Source: an uncultured Bacilli bacterium (lineage in GTDB: Bacteria; Bacillota_I; Bacilli_A; RF39; UBA660). From it: a stretch of DNA of 50,390 nt. Position 1 is the stretch's first letter; each line of letters opens with the position of its first letter. The stretch covers positions 1 through 50,390 of the forward strand of contig CANTWP010000044.1 in NCBI GenBank assembly GCA_947853245.1, given 5' to 3'. This document shows positions 16,934-26,161 of the stretch, in pieces. Both the position numbers and the translations under genes were made by a program. The notes beneath the pieces were generated by a model. It made no database searches and was not told where the DNA came from. It saw only the letters and a program-made list of their open reading frames with translations.

Positions 16934-18706
16934 TTACTTACTTATTAGAAAATTATCTAAATAATCTTTTAATTTTAGAACCACATTCTTAGGTAGAATA
17001 TTCTCTAATTCCTCATTAGGAGCTTCACTAATCTTAGAAATAGTTTTATATTTCTTTAAAAGTTCATCCCTTCTTTTTTTACCAATTCCCGGAATACTAT
17101 CTAATATGCTTTCTAAAGCTCCTTTACTCCTCAATTTTTTATGATAATTAATCGTAAAATTATGAACTTCATCTTGCATACGTTCTAAGTAATAAAATAA
17201 ATTACTTTTATGATCTATTGGTATTTCCGTTAAATCTTCTGTAATTAAACTTTCTGTATTATGTTTATTATTCTTTTTAAGACCGATTACTGGAATATTA
17301 AGACCCAAACTAGTTATTACATCACTAGCAATTTTTATCTGTCCTATACCACCATCTACAATGATTAAATCTGGTTTTGTTAAATTATCACGTAGTACTC
17401 TAAAATATCTTCGATATATTACTTCTTTCATGGTTCCGTAATCATCATTTTTATCTATAGAAATTTTAAATTTACGGTACTCATTTTTATTAGGTACACC
17501 ATTTACAAATACCACCATACCAGATACATTAAAGGTTCCAAAAAGATTCGAATTATCAAAAATTTCAATACGATCTAATACTTCTAATCCTAATTTTTCT
17601 TTTAACTCATTATTCGCATCGATCGTTTTCTTTTCATCCTTTTTTATTAATTCAAATTCATTTTCTAAAGATATTTTCGCGTTCTCACAAGCCATATCTA
17701 CTACTTTTTTCTTTAAACCTTTAATTGGTTCTTTGACATTAACTTGTAAAACTGCAGATAATACTTCTATATCAACCATATTTGGCACTAATATTTCTTT
17801 AGGAAGCAATACATCTTTATCATAAAAATGTGCTATGTAACGTCCTAATTCTTCTTTAGTATCCTCTATCATTGGAAGAATTTTTGAATGTCTGCCAATT
17901 ATTTTACCACCACGAATAAATAATACTTGTATGCTAAGATATCCTTTATCTTCAAAATATCCAAAAACATCACGATCAATAGTATCTTCAAGCTCAACTT
18001 TTTGTTTAACTAAAGTAATATTAAGATAATCAAGTAATTCTTTTAATTCCTTGGCTTTCTCAAAATGCAAAGCTTCACTTTCTTTCTGCATTTCTTTTGT
18101 TATTTTTCCAATAATACCATCACAATCACCTTTAAGAAACGCTATAATTTCCTCTTCCATTACTTTAATCTGCTCTTTGTCTACTTTATAATTACAATAA
18201 CCAAGACACTGGCCAATGTGATAATAAAGACAAGGTTTCTTATTATAGGTAGTACATTTTCTTAAAGGATAAATACGATTAATTAAATTAACCGTATTAC
18301 GAGCGGCTGTGACATTAGGATAAGGACCATATAATCTAGAATGATTGTTTTTTTTACGATTTAAATTTCTTACAATAGAAAGACGAGGTAGTTCTTCACT
18401 TGTAAGTTCAATATAAGGATAACTTTTGTCGTCTCTAAGTAAAATGTTATATTTAGGATCATATTTTTTGATTAAATTTATTTCTAAAATAAAAGATTCT
18501 GTTTCACTACCAACTACTATATATTCAAAATCAACTATTTCACTAACTAATTTAGCGGTTTTCCCAGTATGTTTACCACGAAAATAAGAACTAACTCTAT
18601 TTTTTAATTTTTTTGCTTTTCCAACATAAATAATTACTCCATCTTTATTTTTCATAAGATAACAGCCTGGCTTATTTGGAACCAGTGCTAGCTTTTCTTT
18701 TATCAT
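16934..18706 (-). CDS. uvrC: Excinuclease ABC subunit C
   Basis: A 590-residue UvrC, which makes both incisions in nucleotide excision repair after UvrA/UvrB damage loading. Domain order is normal: an N-terminal GIY-YIG nuclease (GCYLMKN..IIYVGKAKKLKNRVSSYF, residues 13-40), a cysteine cluster (CTTYNKKPCLYYHIGQCLGYC, about 155-175), the UvrB-interacting UVR motif (about 198-232), the RNase H-like nuclease (EIFDNSNLFGT and LIIVDGGIGQ), and a terminal helix-hairpin-helix (SIPGIGKKRRDELLKKY). AGGAGG is five bases before the ATG. It lies only eight bases after ylbL and probably shares its transcript. Confidence 0.96.
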   Translation of the reverse strand: MIKEKLALVPNKPGCYLMKNKDGVIIYVGKAKKLKNRVSSYFRGKHTGKTAKLVSEIVDFEYIVVGSETESFILEINLIKKYDPKYNILLRDDKSYPYIELTSEELPRLSIVRNLNRKKNNHSRLYGPYPNVTAARNTVNLINRIYPLRKCTTYNKKPCLYYHIGQCLGYCNYKVDKEQIKVMEEEIIAFLKGDCDGIIGKITKEMQKESEALHFEKAKELKELLDYLNITLVKQKVELEDTIDRDVFGYFEDKGYLSIQVLFIRGGKIIGRHSKILPMIEDTKEELGRYIAHFYDKDVLLPKEILVPNMVDIEVLSAVLQVNVKEPIKGLKKKVVDMACENAKISLENEFELIKKDEKKTIDANNELKEKLGLEVLDRIEIFDNSNLFGTFNVSGMVVFVNGVPNKNEYRKFKISIDKNDDYGTMKEVIYRRYFRVLRDNLTKPDLIIVDGGIGQIKIASDVITSLGLNIPVIGLKKNNKHNTESLITEDLTEIPIDHKSNLFYYLERMQDEVHNFTINYHKKLRSKGALESILDSIPGIGKKRRDELLKKYKTISKISEAPNEELENILPKNVVLKLKDYLDNFLISK

Positions 18707-18714
18707 AAAACCTC

Positions 18715-19722
18715 CTACATTTTACTGAGTTTATCTAATGCTTCTTCAAAAGTACTTACAGCTATTAAATTTATCTTATAATTATGTTCTCGAACAATTT
18801 GTTGTGCTTCTTCATAATTATCCATAGGTACTAAAAATAAATCTGCTTTAGCTTTAACAGCCGCCGCTATTTTATATTTTACGCCACCAATAGCACCAAC
18901 ATTGCCATCAACATCAATTGTTCCAGTACCAACTATTTTTTTACCCTTAGTAATATCTTCTTCTACTAAGGAATTATAAATAGCAAGAGATAACATCAAT
19001 CCACCAGATGGCCCTGATTCAGAATTCTTGAAATTAAATTTTACTTCTGGAACAGTTGATACATCATAATCTACAATGGCACTTATTCCAATATACTTAA
19101 TGTCATTATTTACAAAAACTGTTGAAGACGTATTTAATTCTTTTCCATTTCTTTTAACTAAAATGGTTATTTTATCGCCTATTTTAGAAGCATTTACTGT
19201 ATCTTTAATATTATTGACATCATTGATAGGTTTACCATTTAAACTAATGATTTCATCGCCTATTTTTAAATCCGTTTCAGCTTGTGAATCAATATACGCA
19301 ACAAAAAGTTTAGAATTAATTATCTCATAACTTTTACCAGCGGCTTTAAATGCAACGATTGTAGCATTATTAGTAGAATCATTAAGCATTAAATGCGCTC
19401 GAATATTGGCTTCTTCATAAGTTTCATTATTATAAACCTTTTCTTCTTTTTTGACAATATCTTGATCCTTATCAATTAAAGCCCAAAGTAATGTTGGTAT
19501 TATTCCTTTTATTTCAGTTACAGAAGCCATATACATACTTCCTTCACTTTCATAAGCAGAATCAACAATAATTCGATCTTCTACATTTATAACAGTTCCT
19601 GGTGCATCAATATAATATGGAAATGGAATATTACATATAGCATAAATAAAAACAAGGATTCCAATGTATAAGATGTTTTCTTTAAAAAATTTTTTTGTTT
19701 TATCATATATTTTATTGAACAT
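18715..19722 (-). CDS. ylbL: PDZ and Lon-like serine protease, YlbL/SepM-type
   Basis: A 335-residue membrane-anchored protease facing the outside. A signal-anchor helix (about 16-35) is followed by a PDZ domain (about 120-200) with KIGDEIISLNGKPI, and a Lon-type (S16) protease domain. The catalytic dyad is present: Ser239 in SGPSGGLM and a lysine in GAIGGVKYK (Lys282). YlbL in B. subtilis degrades the cell-division inhibitor YneA after DNA damage, and SepM of streptococci processes a competence pheromone; which role applies here is unknown. GGGTGAAACATT precedes the ATG. It is divergent from ylbJ, and the two genes also cluster in Bacillus. Confidence 0.93.
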   Translation of the reverse strand: MFNKIYDKTKKFFKENILYIGILVFIYAICNIPFPYYIDAPGTVINVEDRIIVDSAYESEGSMYMASVTEIKGIIPTLLWALIDKDQDIVKKEEKVYNNETYEEANIRAHLMLNDSTNNATIVAFKAAGKSYEIINSKLFVAYIDSQAETDLKIGDEIISLNGKPINDVNNIKDTVNASKIGDKITILVKRNGKELNTSSTVFVNNDIKYIGISAIVDYDVSTVPEVKFNFKNSESGPSGGLMLSLAIYNSLVEEDITKGKKIVGTGTIDVDGNVGAIGGVKYKIAAAVKAKADLFLVPMDNYEEAQQIVREHNYKINLIAVSTFEEALDKLSKM

Positions 19723-19764
19723 AATGTTTCACCCTTTCTATTTTATTAAGCTCAAGGAGTTCTT

Positions 19765-20730
19765 ATGAAAAAAACACTCTCTAATATTGGTAGTATGTTG
19801 GTATTATTATTCTTTTTAATCAATATTTTACTTAATTCTAATTCTGTTAATGAATCAATTGCTTTAGCCTTTAAGATTTGGAAAGAAAATCTTTTCCCTT
19901 TTTTATTCCCTATGTTTGTTATATCAGAAGTTATGTTGTCTTTTGGAATTATAGAGATATTAGGATTACTTGGAAAGAAAGTTGTAGAACGATTATTTCA
20001 TGCTAAACAAGAAGCAACTTATATATTTGTAATGAGCCTCCTAACAGGTTTTCCATCGAGTGCTAAATATATTAACACACTATACGAAAATGGTAAATTA
20101 GATGATAATGATGCTTCTAAAATTCTTTTATTTACTCATTTCTCGAATCCTTTGTTCATTATCGGAACAATTGCTACTACTTTTTTAGGAAATCCCAAAC
20201 TAGCAATTCTAATATTTATTTGTCATTACTTATCTAATATTATAATTGGAATTATTTTTAAAAATTACCATCCTATTAAAAAAGACAATAAAATGTCTTC
20301 TTTAGATAATCATTTTAAAGAAATTAAGAAAAACCCTAGAAAAAGATTAGGTACTATACTAGCGAATGCTATTGTCAATAGTATAAATACTCTTTTGCTA
20401 ATTTTAGGAACAATTTCCATTTTTTTAATTATTACATCAATTCTTAACTCCTTTATCGATTGTGGTGAAATTGGTAATGCTATAATAAATGGTATTATTG
20501 AAATGAGCCAAGGCTTAAAATATGTAAGCTTATTAGATGTTTCATTAGAGTTTAAAACTATAATGTCTATTATGATTATATCTTTTGGAGGGCTTAGTGT
20601 TCACTTGCAAGTAATGAGTATTTTAAGTAATACCAAAGTTAAATATTTGCCATTTTTATTAGCACGAATTTTACATGCTATTATTTCTGGAATCATGGCT
20701 TATTTCTTATTTTCCATTATAATTAACTAG
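19765..20730 (+). CDS. ylbJ: YlbJ-like sporulation-type integral membrane protein
   Basis: A 321-residue membrane protein with eight or more helices and nucleoside-recognition (Gate) domain character. The block FPFLFPMFVISEVMLSFG and the signature LLTGFPSSAKYINTLYENGKL followed by HFSNPLFIIGTI match YlbJ, a mother-cell sporulation protein in B. subtilis whose transport substrate is not known. AAGGAG is five bases before the ATG. It is divergent from ylbL and its last eight bases overlap the convergent prepilin-like gene. It is slightly shorter than the Bacillus protein. Confidence 0.87.
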   Translation: MKKTLSNIGSMLVLLFFLINILLNSNSVNESIALAFKIWKENLFPFLFPMFVISEVMLSFGIIEILGLLGKKVVERLFHAKQEATYIFVMSLLTGFPSSAKYINTLYENGKLDDNDASKILLFTHFSNPLFIIGTIATTFLGNPKLAILIFICHYLSNIIIGIIFKNYHPIKKDNKMSSLDNHFKEIKKNPRKRLGTILANAIVNSINTLLLILGTISIFLIITSILNSFIDCGEIGNAIINGIIEMSQGLKYVSLLDVSLEFKTIMSIMIISFGGLSVHLQVMSILSNTKVKYLPFLLARILHAIISGIMAYFLFSIIIN

Positions 20731-21181
20731 TTGGAACATAATGGACAATATGAATTCCAAAATCACTATTTGAAAATAATTTATGTGAAATAGGCATATA
20801 TACCGATATAACTTCATTATTAGTAAAAATAACTGCTTTATTTATAGTACTACCACTAATTACTGGATTATTATAGTCACCATAACTAATCGATTTATTA
20901 GGTTCAGAATACGATAAATTTTTACTCGTATTATTTGTAAATTTAAATGTAATACAATAGTCACCACAAGATGCAACACTATTTAAACCTTTATCTAAAA
21001 TATCTTCATATATCAAATTTACTATAATATTTTGTTTATTTAAAAGAACTGTTTTAACACTAGATTTTTCATAAACTTCTTTTAAAACTACTACAATTTG
21101 AAATAAGACCACTACTACAATTATACAAATAGAAAATGAAACAATAAGCTCTATTATAGAAAATCCTTTATTATTTTTCAT
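20723..21181 (-). CDS. Prepilin-like protein with type IV N-methylation motif (ComGF/G position)
   Basis: A 152-residue protein with a type III signal: a short basic leader, then KGFSIIELIVSF with glycine before the cleavage site and Glu at +5, and a hydrophobic helix to about residue 28. It would be cut and methylated by the prepilin peptidase encoded at 23076-23840. The rest is a small extracytoplasmic domain with two cysteines (CGDYC). By size and position it resembles a minor pseudopilin of a competence (ComG) or type IV system. It begins directly after the stop of the upstream prepilin gene with AGGAG as ribosome site. Confidence 0.85.
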   Translation of the reverse strand: MKNNKGFSIIELIVSFSICIIVVVVLFQIVVVLKEVYEKSSVKTVLLNKQNIIVNLIYEDILDKGLNSVASCGDYCITFKFTNNTSKNLSYSEPNKSISYGDYNNPVISGSTINKAVIFTNNEVISVYMPISHKLFSNSDFGIHIVHYVPTS

Positions 21182-21664
21182 TTAATCGTCTCCTAATCTA
21201 AAAGAAGCATAAGTATCATCTTCAAATTCTAATAAAATACGATAAGTATTTTTTTCTTTTTTAATATAATTAATAAAATCATTAAATTTCTCAGATAATC
21301 CAACTCGACGTTTGCCTTTTAGATCATCATCATTTTCATAATAACAAATTAAAATAGTTTTTATTTTTCCTTCTTGTTTTAAACTAGCCCAAGAGGCATC
21401 TGATGTATAATTAGTTATATCATAACATTTATCTGTATAAGTTTTAACTGTATCTTTAATAGTATCTAAATAACTATTACTATCTAAATACACTTTAATT
21501 TCGTTAGTGATATATAATCCAGTTACGGTATTATAGTGAAAACTTTTATCATAGCTTCTACTAATGTTCTGAAATTGAATATACATGAATACTAGTACTC
21601 CAATTATAACTATAGACATAATTAATGCTTCGACTAGCATAAACCCTTGATTTTTTTTTTTCAT
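21182..21664 (-). CDS. Prepilin-like protein with type IV N-methylation motif
   Basis: A 160-residue protein whose start MKKKNQGFMLVEALIMSI is a type IV prepilin leader, with cleavage expected after Gly7 and Glu at +5, followed by one hydrophobic helix. The mature domain is hydrophilic, with two cysteines near residues 95 and 113. It is the first of a two-gene minor-pilin unit, with AAAGGAG before the ATG, and lies divergently next to the assembly ATPase. There is no obvious major pilin (ComGC-like) here. Confidence 0.85.
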   Translation of the reverse strand: MKKKNQGFMLVEALIMSIVIIGVLVFMYIQFQNISRSYDKSFHYNTVTGLYITNEIKVYLDSNSYLDTIKDTVKTYTDKCYDITNYTSDASWASLKQEGKIKTILICYYENDDDLKGKRRVGLSEKFNDFINYIKKEKNTYRILLEFEDDTYASFRLGDD

Positions 21665-21760
21665 AAACTATCTCCTTTTATTGTTGCTATCTTTCTTTAT
21701 TTATTATATAATATTTTTAGGATAAATACTAGTCAAAAGAAAGATAAATGGAGGTTTTTT

Positions 21761-23038
21761 ATGTTAAAAATTTTTGAATACGATAAAATGCCAATCGTGG
21801 AAGTAGTTAATGAAATCCTAGTAGATGCTAGTCATAGAGGGGCTAGTGACATCCATTTCGATCCACATGATGAATTCATGCAAATAAGAATACGTATTGA
21901 TGGTCAATTAATTGATTATGCAGAAGTACCAAATGAAATTAAAAAAAATTTAATAACACGTATTAAAATAATTTCTGGTATGAATATCACTGAGTCTAGA
22001 TTACCACAAGATGGTGCTATTAAAGCAACTTTGCAAGACGTCAATCTAGATTTGCGTGTTTCCTCTCTTCCTACTAATGAAGGAGAAAAAATAGTTATTC
22101 GTATTTTAGATTATTCCATGAGTAAATCTGGAATCGAAAGTTTAGGTTTTAGCGAAAGTAATTACAAAAAAATATTACAAATGATCAGTGAGCCAAATGG
22201 TATTATCTTGGTTACTGGTGCAACTGGTAGTGGTAAATCAACTACTGTTTACTCTATACTACAACGTCTTAATAAAGAAGACACTAACATCATTACAGTT
22301 GAAGACCCAATTGAAATGAATATTGAAGGAATCAATCAAGTTCAAACTAATAGTGAAATTGGTCTAACCTTTGCAGCCGCTTTACGTTCTATTTTAAGAC
22401 AGGATCCCAACATTATTATGATCGGAGAAATCCGTGATACTGAAACAGCTAAGATTGCCGTTCGTGCTTCTATTACAGGACACTTAGTTTTATCAACACT
22501 ACATACTAATACAGCATTAAATACAATTGAACGTCTACTTGATATGGAAGTTGAACGTTATTTATTAGCTAGTGCTCTTACAGGTGTGGTTGCTCAAAAA
22601 CTAGCACGTAGCTTGTGTCCACATTGTCGTAAATTTCGACCAACCAATGAATATGAAAAAGAGTTATTTAAAAAAGTATTAAATAAAGACATTACAGAAA
22701 TCTATACCCCTGTTGGTTGTGAAGAATGTCGTAATGGTTACAAAGGTAGAATTGCTATTCATGAAGTGTTACTAATCAATCAAGAAATTAAAGATGCACT
22801 TAGTACTGGCATTAACAGAGAACATTTGCGTGAATTAGTATATAGTGCTGACGTTATTACAATGTTGCAAGATGGATTAGAAAAAGTCTTAAATGGTGAT
22901 ACATCATTTGAAGAATTATTAAAGATCATTGAACTTGAGGATGATGAAAAGTTAGAAAAAGAAGGTGGTCTTGAAGACGCCATGAATATTTTAGAAATAG
23001 CTAACGAACAAAACGATGTTGAAATTATAGATAATTAA
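21761..23038 (+). CDS. Type II/IV secretion assembly ATPase (PilB/GspE/ComGA)
   Basis: A 425-residue hexameric ATPase that powers pilus or pseudopilus assembly at the cytoplasmic membrane. Motifs: Walker A GATGSGKST at 153-161, the Asp box VEDPIE (180-185), Walker B around IIMIGEIRD (218-226), the His box STLHTN, and a four-cysteine zinc site (CPHC and CEEC). I start at the ATG with GGAGG nine bases... upstream; a longer open frame to the left lacks a site and runs over the divergent pilin gene. It lacks the long N1 domain of typical PilB, so it is closer to ComGA in size, but it has the zinc site. It is the only plus-strand gene of the pilus set. Confidence 0.93.
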   Translation: MLKIFEYDKMPIVEVVNEILVDASHRGASDIHFDPHDEFMQIRIRIDGQLIDYAEVPNEIKKNLITRIKIISGMNITESRLPQDGAIKATLQDVNLDLRVSSLPTNEGEKIVIRILDYSMSKSGIESLGFSESNYKKILQMISEPNGIILVTGATGSGKSTTVYSILQRLNKEDTNIITVEDPIEMNIEGINQVQTNSEIGLTFAAALRSILRQDPNIIMIGEIRDTETAKIAVRASITGHLVLSTLHTNTALNTIERLLDMEVERYLLASALTGVVAQKLARSLCPHCRKFRPTNEYEKELFKKVLNKDITEIYTPVGCEECRNGYKGRIAIHEVLLINQEIKDALSTGINREHLRELVYSADVITMLQDGLEKVLNGDTSFEELLKIIELEDDEKLEKEGGLEDAMNILEIANEQNDVEIIDN

Positions 23039-23040
23039 TT

Positions 23041-23078
23041 AAAAACATCTTTCTAATTAAAAGAAGGATGTTTTTTTA
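23041..23078. terminator. Bidirectional terminator after the assembly ATPase
   Basis: AAAAACATC and GATGTTTTT form the base of a stem that continues through TTCT/AGAA with one bulge. A and T runs flank it, so it can serve both the ATPase gene and the convergent prepilin peptidase gene. Confidence 0.82.
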
Positions 23079-23840
23079 ATGATTTAATAAATTAATTAAT
23101 GTATTAAAATCGATATTCATTAACAATACAATAATAGCACCTATACTTAAATAAGGTCCAAATGGAACAACATGATCATTTTTTTTAGTTAATAACAGTA
23201 ACGATAAAGGTAAACCTACAAATGAACCAATAAATATAGATATCATAGCAAGTGGAAATCCAAGCATTAAACCAAATACAAACATCAACTTAATGTCGCC
23301 ACCACCCATAGATTCTTTTTTAAAAATAAAATCCCCTATCTTTTTTAATAAATACATAGATAAGAACGCTAATGAGCCATTTAATAATCCCATTAATAAT
23401 TCTTTATAACCATCTATTAAGCCCATTTCTAAAGCTATTAAAGAACCAAATATTAATAAGATTTCATCTGGTATAATCATATAATTAAAATCACTTACCA
23501 TGATAATTATCAGCATCGATACAAAAGTAAGCGATTTTAACAATTCTGGTGACAATCCAAAAACTAAATAACAAAGCAAAAATACCAAGCCACATAAGAA
23601 TTCAAATATTGGATAATACCACGCTATTTTTTGATGGCAATATCTACATTTCCCTTTTTGAAAAACATACGATAATATAGGAATCAAATCTAATATTTTC
23701 AATTTATGATTGCAATTAGGGCAATGCGAAGGAGGAGAAACAATTGATTCTTCTCTTGGTAAACGCCACCCTACTACATTATAAAACGATCCTAAAACAG
23801 TACCAATTACAAATATAAATAAACCTATAAAACAATTCAT
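23076..23840 (-). CDS. Prepilin peptidase / N-methyltransferase
   Basis: A 254-residue polytopic membrane aspartic protease (PilD/ComC family) that cleaves and usually methylates type IV prepilins. The N-terminal methyltransferase part carries both CxxC pairs (Cys40/Cys43 and Cys65/Cys68) and the block GSFYNVVGWRLP. The catalytic aspartates are in SDFNYMIIPDE (Asp117) and in MGGGDIKL (Asp near 187), the GxGD motif of the family. Its substrates should be the two prepilin-like proteins encoded about 2 kb away. The start has AGGAG upstream and follows the PilC gene by eight bases, so the two form one unit. Confidence 0.94.
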   Translation of the reverse strand: MNCFIGLFIFVIGTVLGSFYNVVGWRLPREESIVSPPSHCPNCNHKLKILDLIPILSYVFQKGKCRYCHQKIAWYYPIFEFLCGLVFLLCYLVFGLSPELLKSLTFVSMLIIIMVSDFNYMIIPDEILLIFGSLIALEMGLIDGYKELLMGLLNGSLAFLSMYLLKKIGDFIFKKESMGGGDIKLMFVFGLMLGFPLAMISIFIGSFVGLPLSLLLLTKKNDHVVPFGPYLSIGAIIVLLMNIDFNTLINLLNH

Positions 23841-23848
23841 AAAATCTC

Positions 23849-25627
23849 CTAACCCAAATCCTGAATAGCACTATATACACCAAACATTGGAATAATAATT
23901 GCTAACATGATAGCTCCAACTACTACCGTTAAAATAACAATCAAAACTGGTTCCATAAAGGTTTTAATACGGGAAACAGAATTAGCATGCAAATCTTGAT
24001 AATAGTCGGATACTTTTTTCATCATTTCTGGAAGTTGTCCTGTTTTTTCACCTGTAACTAACATCTCGTAAGCCGGTACTGGAAAAGCCCAATGATTTTC
24101 AAAAGATTTAGAAATTTTTTCACCTTTGGCTAAATTTACAATAGTTTCTTTAATAATATCCCTATAAATTTCATTACTAGTAACTTGATTTAATATTTCC
24201 ATACTATCTGTTATAAATACATTGTGTGCTAATAAAGAAGAGAACGTTTTAGTAAATATAGTAACTTCATTATATATTATAACATTAGAAAATACTGGTA
24301 AATGCATTGCTATCCATTGAAAAGCATATCGTACAGCTTTAACATTATCAAATAAATATTTTGATACCAAAACAAGTAAAACAAATATGACAAGCATATG
24401 ATAGATGTATTTTTGAAAGAAAGTACTTAAATTTAATACAAATTGTGTGAATGCTGGTATGTCTGCTTCCATACTCTCATATATATCAACAAAACGAGGA
24501 ATTACCCAAATCAAAATGAAAGATATAACTGCAATAGCAAATACTAAAATTATAGTTGGATACATCATCGCTGTAACCATTTGTTTTCGTGTTTTTTCAA
24601 TATTAGTAAAATAATCTGCCATATCATCTAAAGTTTCAGGAAGTTCACCAGTCATTTCAGCTGCTTTAACCATGTTAATAAGAATTTTAGGGAAAGCATT
24701 GCCTTGTTTTGACAAAGCTGAACTAAAGCTTTCTCCGGTACTAAGTTCATAAATTAAAGCTTTAAATAACTTTTGATATTTAACTTTAGTATATTGTTTA
24801 GAAAGAATCTTTAAGGAATCTACTAAAGGAATACCAGATTTAATATAAGTAGATAGTTGAGTTAAAAAGAAAATTAGATCCTTATTAGCCATCTTAACTC
24901 TACTATAACTTACACTACTATGAAATAATTGAATATATTTATTAGTTTTGATGTTATAAACTTCAAAACCTTCACTAATTAAATAAGAAAGAACTTCTGT
25001 CTTAGAATAAGCTTCAAAATATCCTTTTACTGTTTTACCATCAGGGGCTTTAGCAACATATTCATACATTAGTTTAACAGTATTTTTTTGTTCGTTCATT
25101 GCACTCATGTCGATAAGTAAAGCTTGTCTATCTATATCTTTTTTATTTTTTGCAGCTTTAGAAAATGAAGAATTTTTAACTGATTCTTTAATTTTTTTAG
25201 TGATAGTAACAGGAGCCATAAAGATAGAATTCAAAATATCATTAAGTTTTTTCTTTAAGCTAGGTTTTTCTAAAACTACGCTTTCATCTAAATATTCCTC
25301 TTCTACTGGCTTTTCTTCCATTTCTTGTCTTATTTTTTGTTCTTCAACTTCTTGTGCCAGTAATTGTTTACGGAACTTTGCCTCTTCTTTTTGTAGCATT
25401 TTTTGTTCCTTACTGCTGTCTGGAATACGTTCTTTTTTGCTACGATTTCTATCGATCATATTAAAAATTATTAACGGAAAACTAAAACCATATATAAAAT
25501 ATTGTATTAATTTACCTATAACAATGAAAAGCATAATAATACCAAATGCAAGGTATTTTAGAATATTAAGTGGAAATTTACTAAAGATCTGGCTAACCAC
25601 ACTCTTGCCGGAACTATTACTCTTCAT
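23849..25627 (-). CDS. Type II/IV secretion inner-membrane platform protein (PilC/GspF/ComGB) with large N-terminal extension
   Basis: A 592-residue protein. The C-terminal 400 residues are a normal PilC/GspF platform: it begins YEYVAKAPDGKTVKGYFEA (about 188) and contains two GspF repeats with LSTYIKSGIPLVDSL and the conserved LLAHNVFITDSM and TGELPETL blocks, plus three membrane helices. The first 185 residues are not part of the usual family. They hold a hydrophobic stretch (about 22-56), a highly charged coiled-coil-like segment (about 65-115) and a basic linker. I start at the ATG with GGGTGAT upstream. It partners the ATPase encoded nearby and is co-transcribed with the peptidase. Confidence 0.92.
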   Translation of the reverse strand: MKSNSSGKSVVSQIFSKFPLNILKYLAFGIIMLFIVIGKLIQYFIYGFSFPLIIFNMIDRNRSKKERIPDSSKEQKMLQKEEAKFRKQLLAQEVEEQKIRQEMEEKPVEEEYLDESVVLEKPSLKKKLNDILNSIFMAPVTITKKIKESVKNSSFSKAAKNKKDIDRQALLIDMSAMNEQKNTVKLMYEYVAKAPDGKTVKGYFEAYSKTEVLSYLISEGFEVYNIKTNKYIQLFHSSVSYSRVKMANKDLIFFLTQLSTYIKSGIPLVDSLKILSKQYTKVKYQKLFKALIYELSTGESFSSALSKQGNAFPKILINMVKAAEMTGELPETLDDMADYFTNIEKTRKQMVTAMMYPTIILVFAIAVISFILIWVIPRFVDIYESMEADIPAFTQFVLNLSTFFQKYIYHMLVIFVLLVLVSKYLFDNVKAVRYAFQWIAMHLPVFSNVIIYNEVTIFTKTFSSLLAHNVFITDSMEILNQVTSNEIYRDIIKETIVNLAKGEKISKSFENHWAFPVPAYEMLVTGEKTGQLPEMMKKVSDYYQDLHANSVSRIKTFMEPVLIVILTVVVGAIMLAIIIPMFGVYSAIQDLG

Positions 25628-25745
25628 AAATACTATCACCCACTCTTTTTACTTTTCTCTACTATAAAAATATTATAACATAAATTAAATTTTTAGAAAA
25701 CAAATTTAGATAAATTCATATAATATTCTAGAAAGAGGTATACTT

Positions 25746-26135
25746 ATGAATTATAACATTCCATATTACAGCATGATGCCCATGTCTAGAGCAGCTGTAA
25801 TGTCGCCAATGCGAGGTGCCTCAGGAGGATTATTTAGTAGAATATTTCGAGGTTTTAATATCAGTTCAATTTTAACCAATACCCAAAAAACACTTAATTT
25901 AGTTAATCAAACAATCCCTATTGTTAAGCAAATGAATCCACTTGTAAAAAACGCTAAAACAATGTTTAGAGTAATGAATGAATTTAAAAAAGTGGATGAC
26001 GCCCCAAAAAATAACAATAAAAAAAGCGATAGTATAAAGGAAACACCAAAGAATGATAATAACCACACAGAAGTGTCAAATAATGTAAATACATATACTA
26101 ATCAAACTGAAGGACCTGTATTTTTTATAAACTAA
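25746..26135 (+). CDS. YqfQ/VrrA-like protein
   Basis: A 129-residue soluble protein. It starts with a Met/Pro/Arg-rich stretch (about 1-25), then GGLFSRIFRGF, then SILTNTQKTLNLVNQTIPIVKQMNPLVKNAKTMFRVM, which matches the conserved core of Bacillus YqfQ (VrrA) in pattern: a glycine-rich lead, SRIF, then NTQ..L...Q...P.V.Q..P.VKN...M. A polar, Asn/Lys-rich tail follows (85-125). In Bacillus this gene also lies near sigA and trmK, which supports the call. YqfQ has been linked to the spore, but its role is not established. GAAAGAGG is near the ATG. It ends at a shared terminator. Confidence 0.72.
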   Translation: MNYNIPYYSMMPMSRAAVMSPMRGASGGLFSRIFRGFNISSILTNTQKTLNLVNQTIPIVKQMNPLVKNAKTMFRVMNEFKKVDDAPKNNNKKSDSIKETPKNDNNHTEVSNNVNTYTNQTEGPVFFIN

Positions 26136-26161
26136 AATGACATTTTTTGATGTCATTTTTT
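26134..26161. terminator. Bidirectional terminator between the YqfQ-like gene and trmK
   Basis: AAAATGACAT-6-ATGTCATTTT is a perfect 10-bp stem with T runs. The stop codons of both convergent genes touch it. Confidence 0.87.

Noticed and set aside
21647..21760. Longer N-terminus of the assembly ATPase
   Set aside because: The extra 38 codons overlap the divergent prepilin gene start, look non-family, and lack a ribosome site, while GGAGG precedes the inner ATG.
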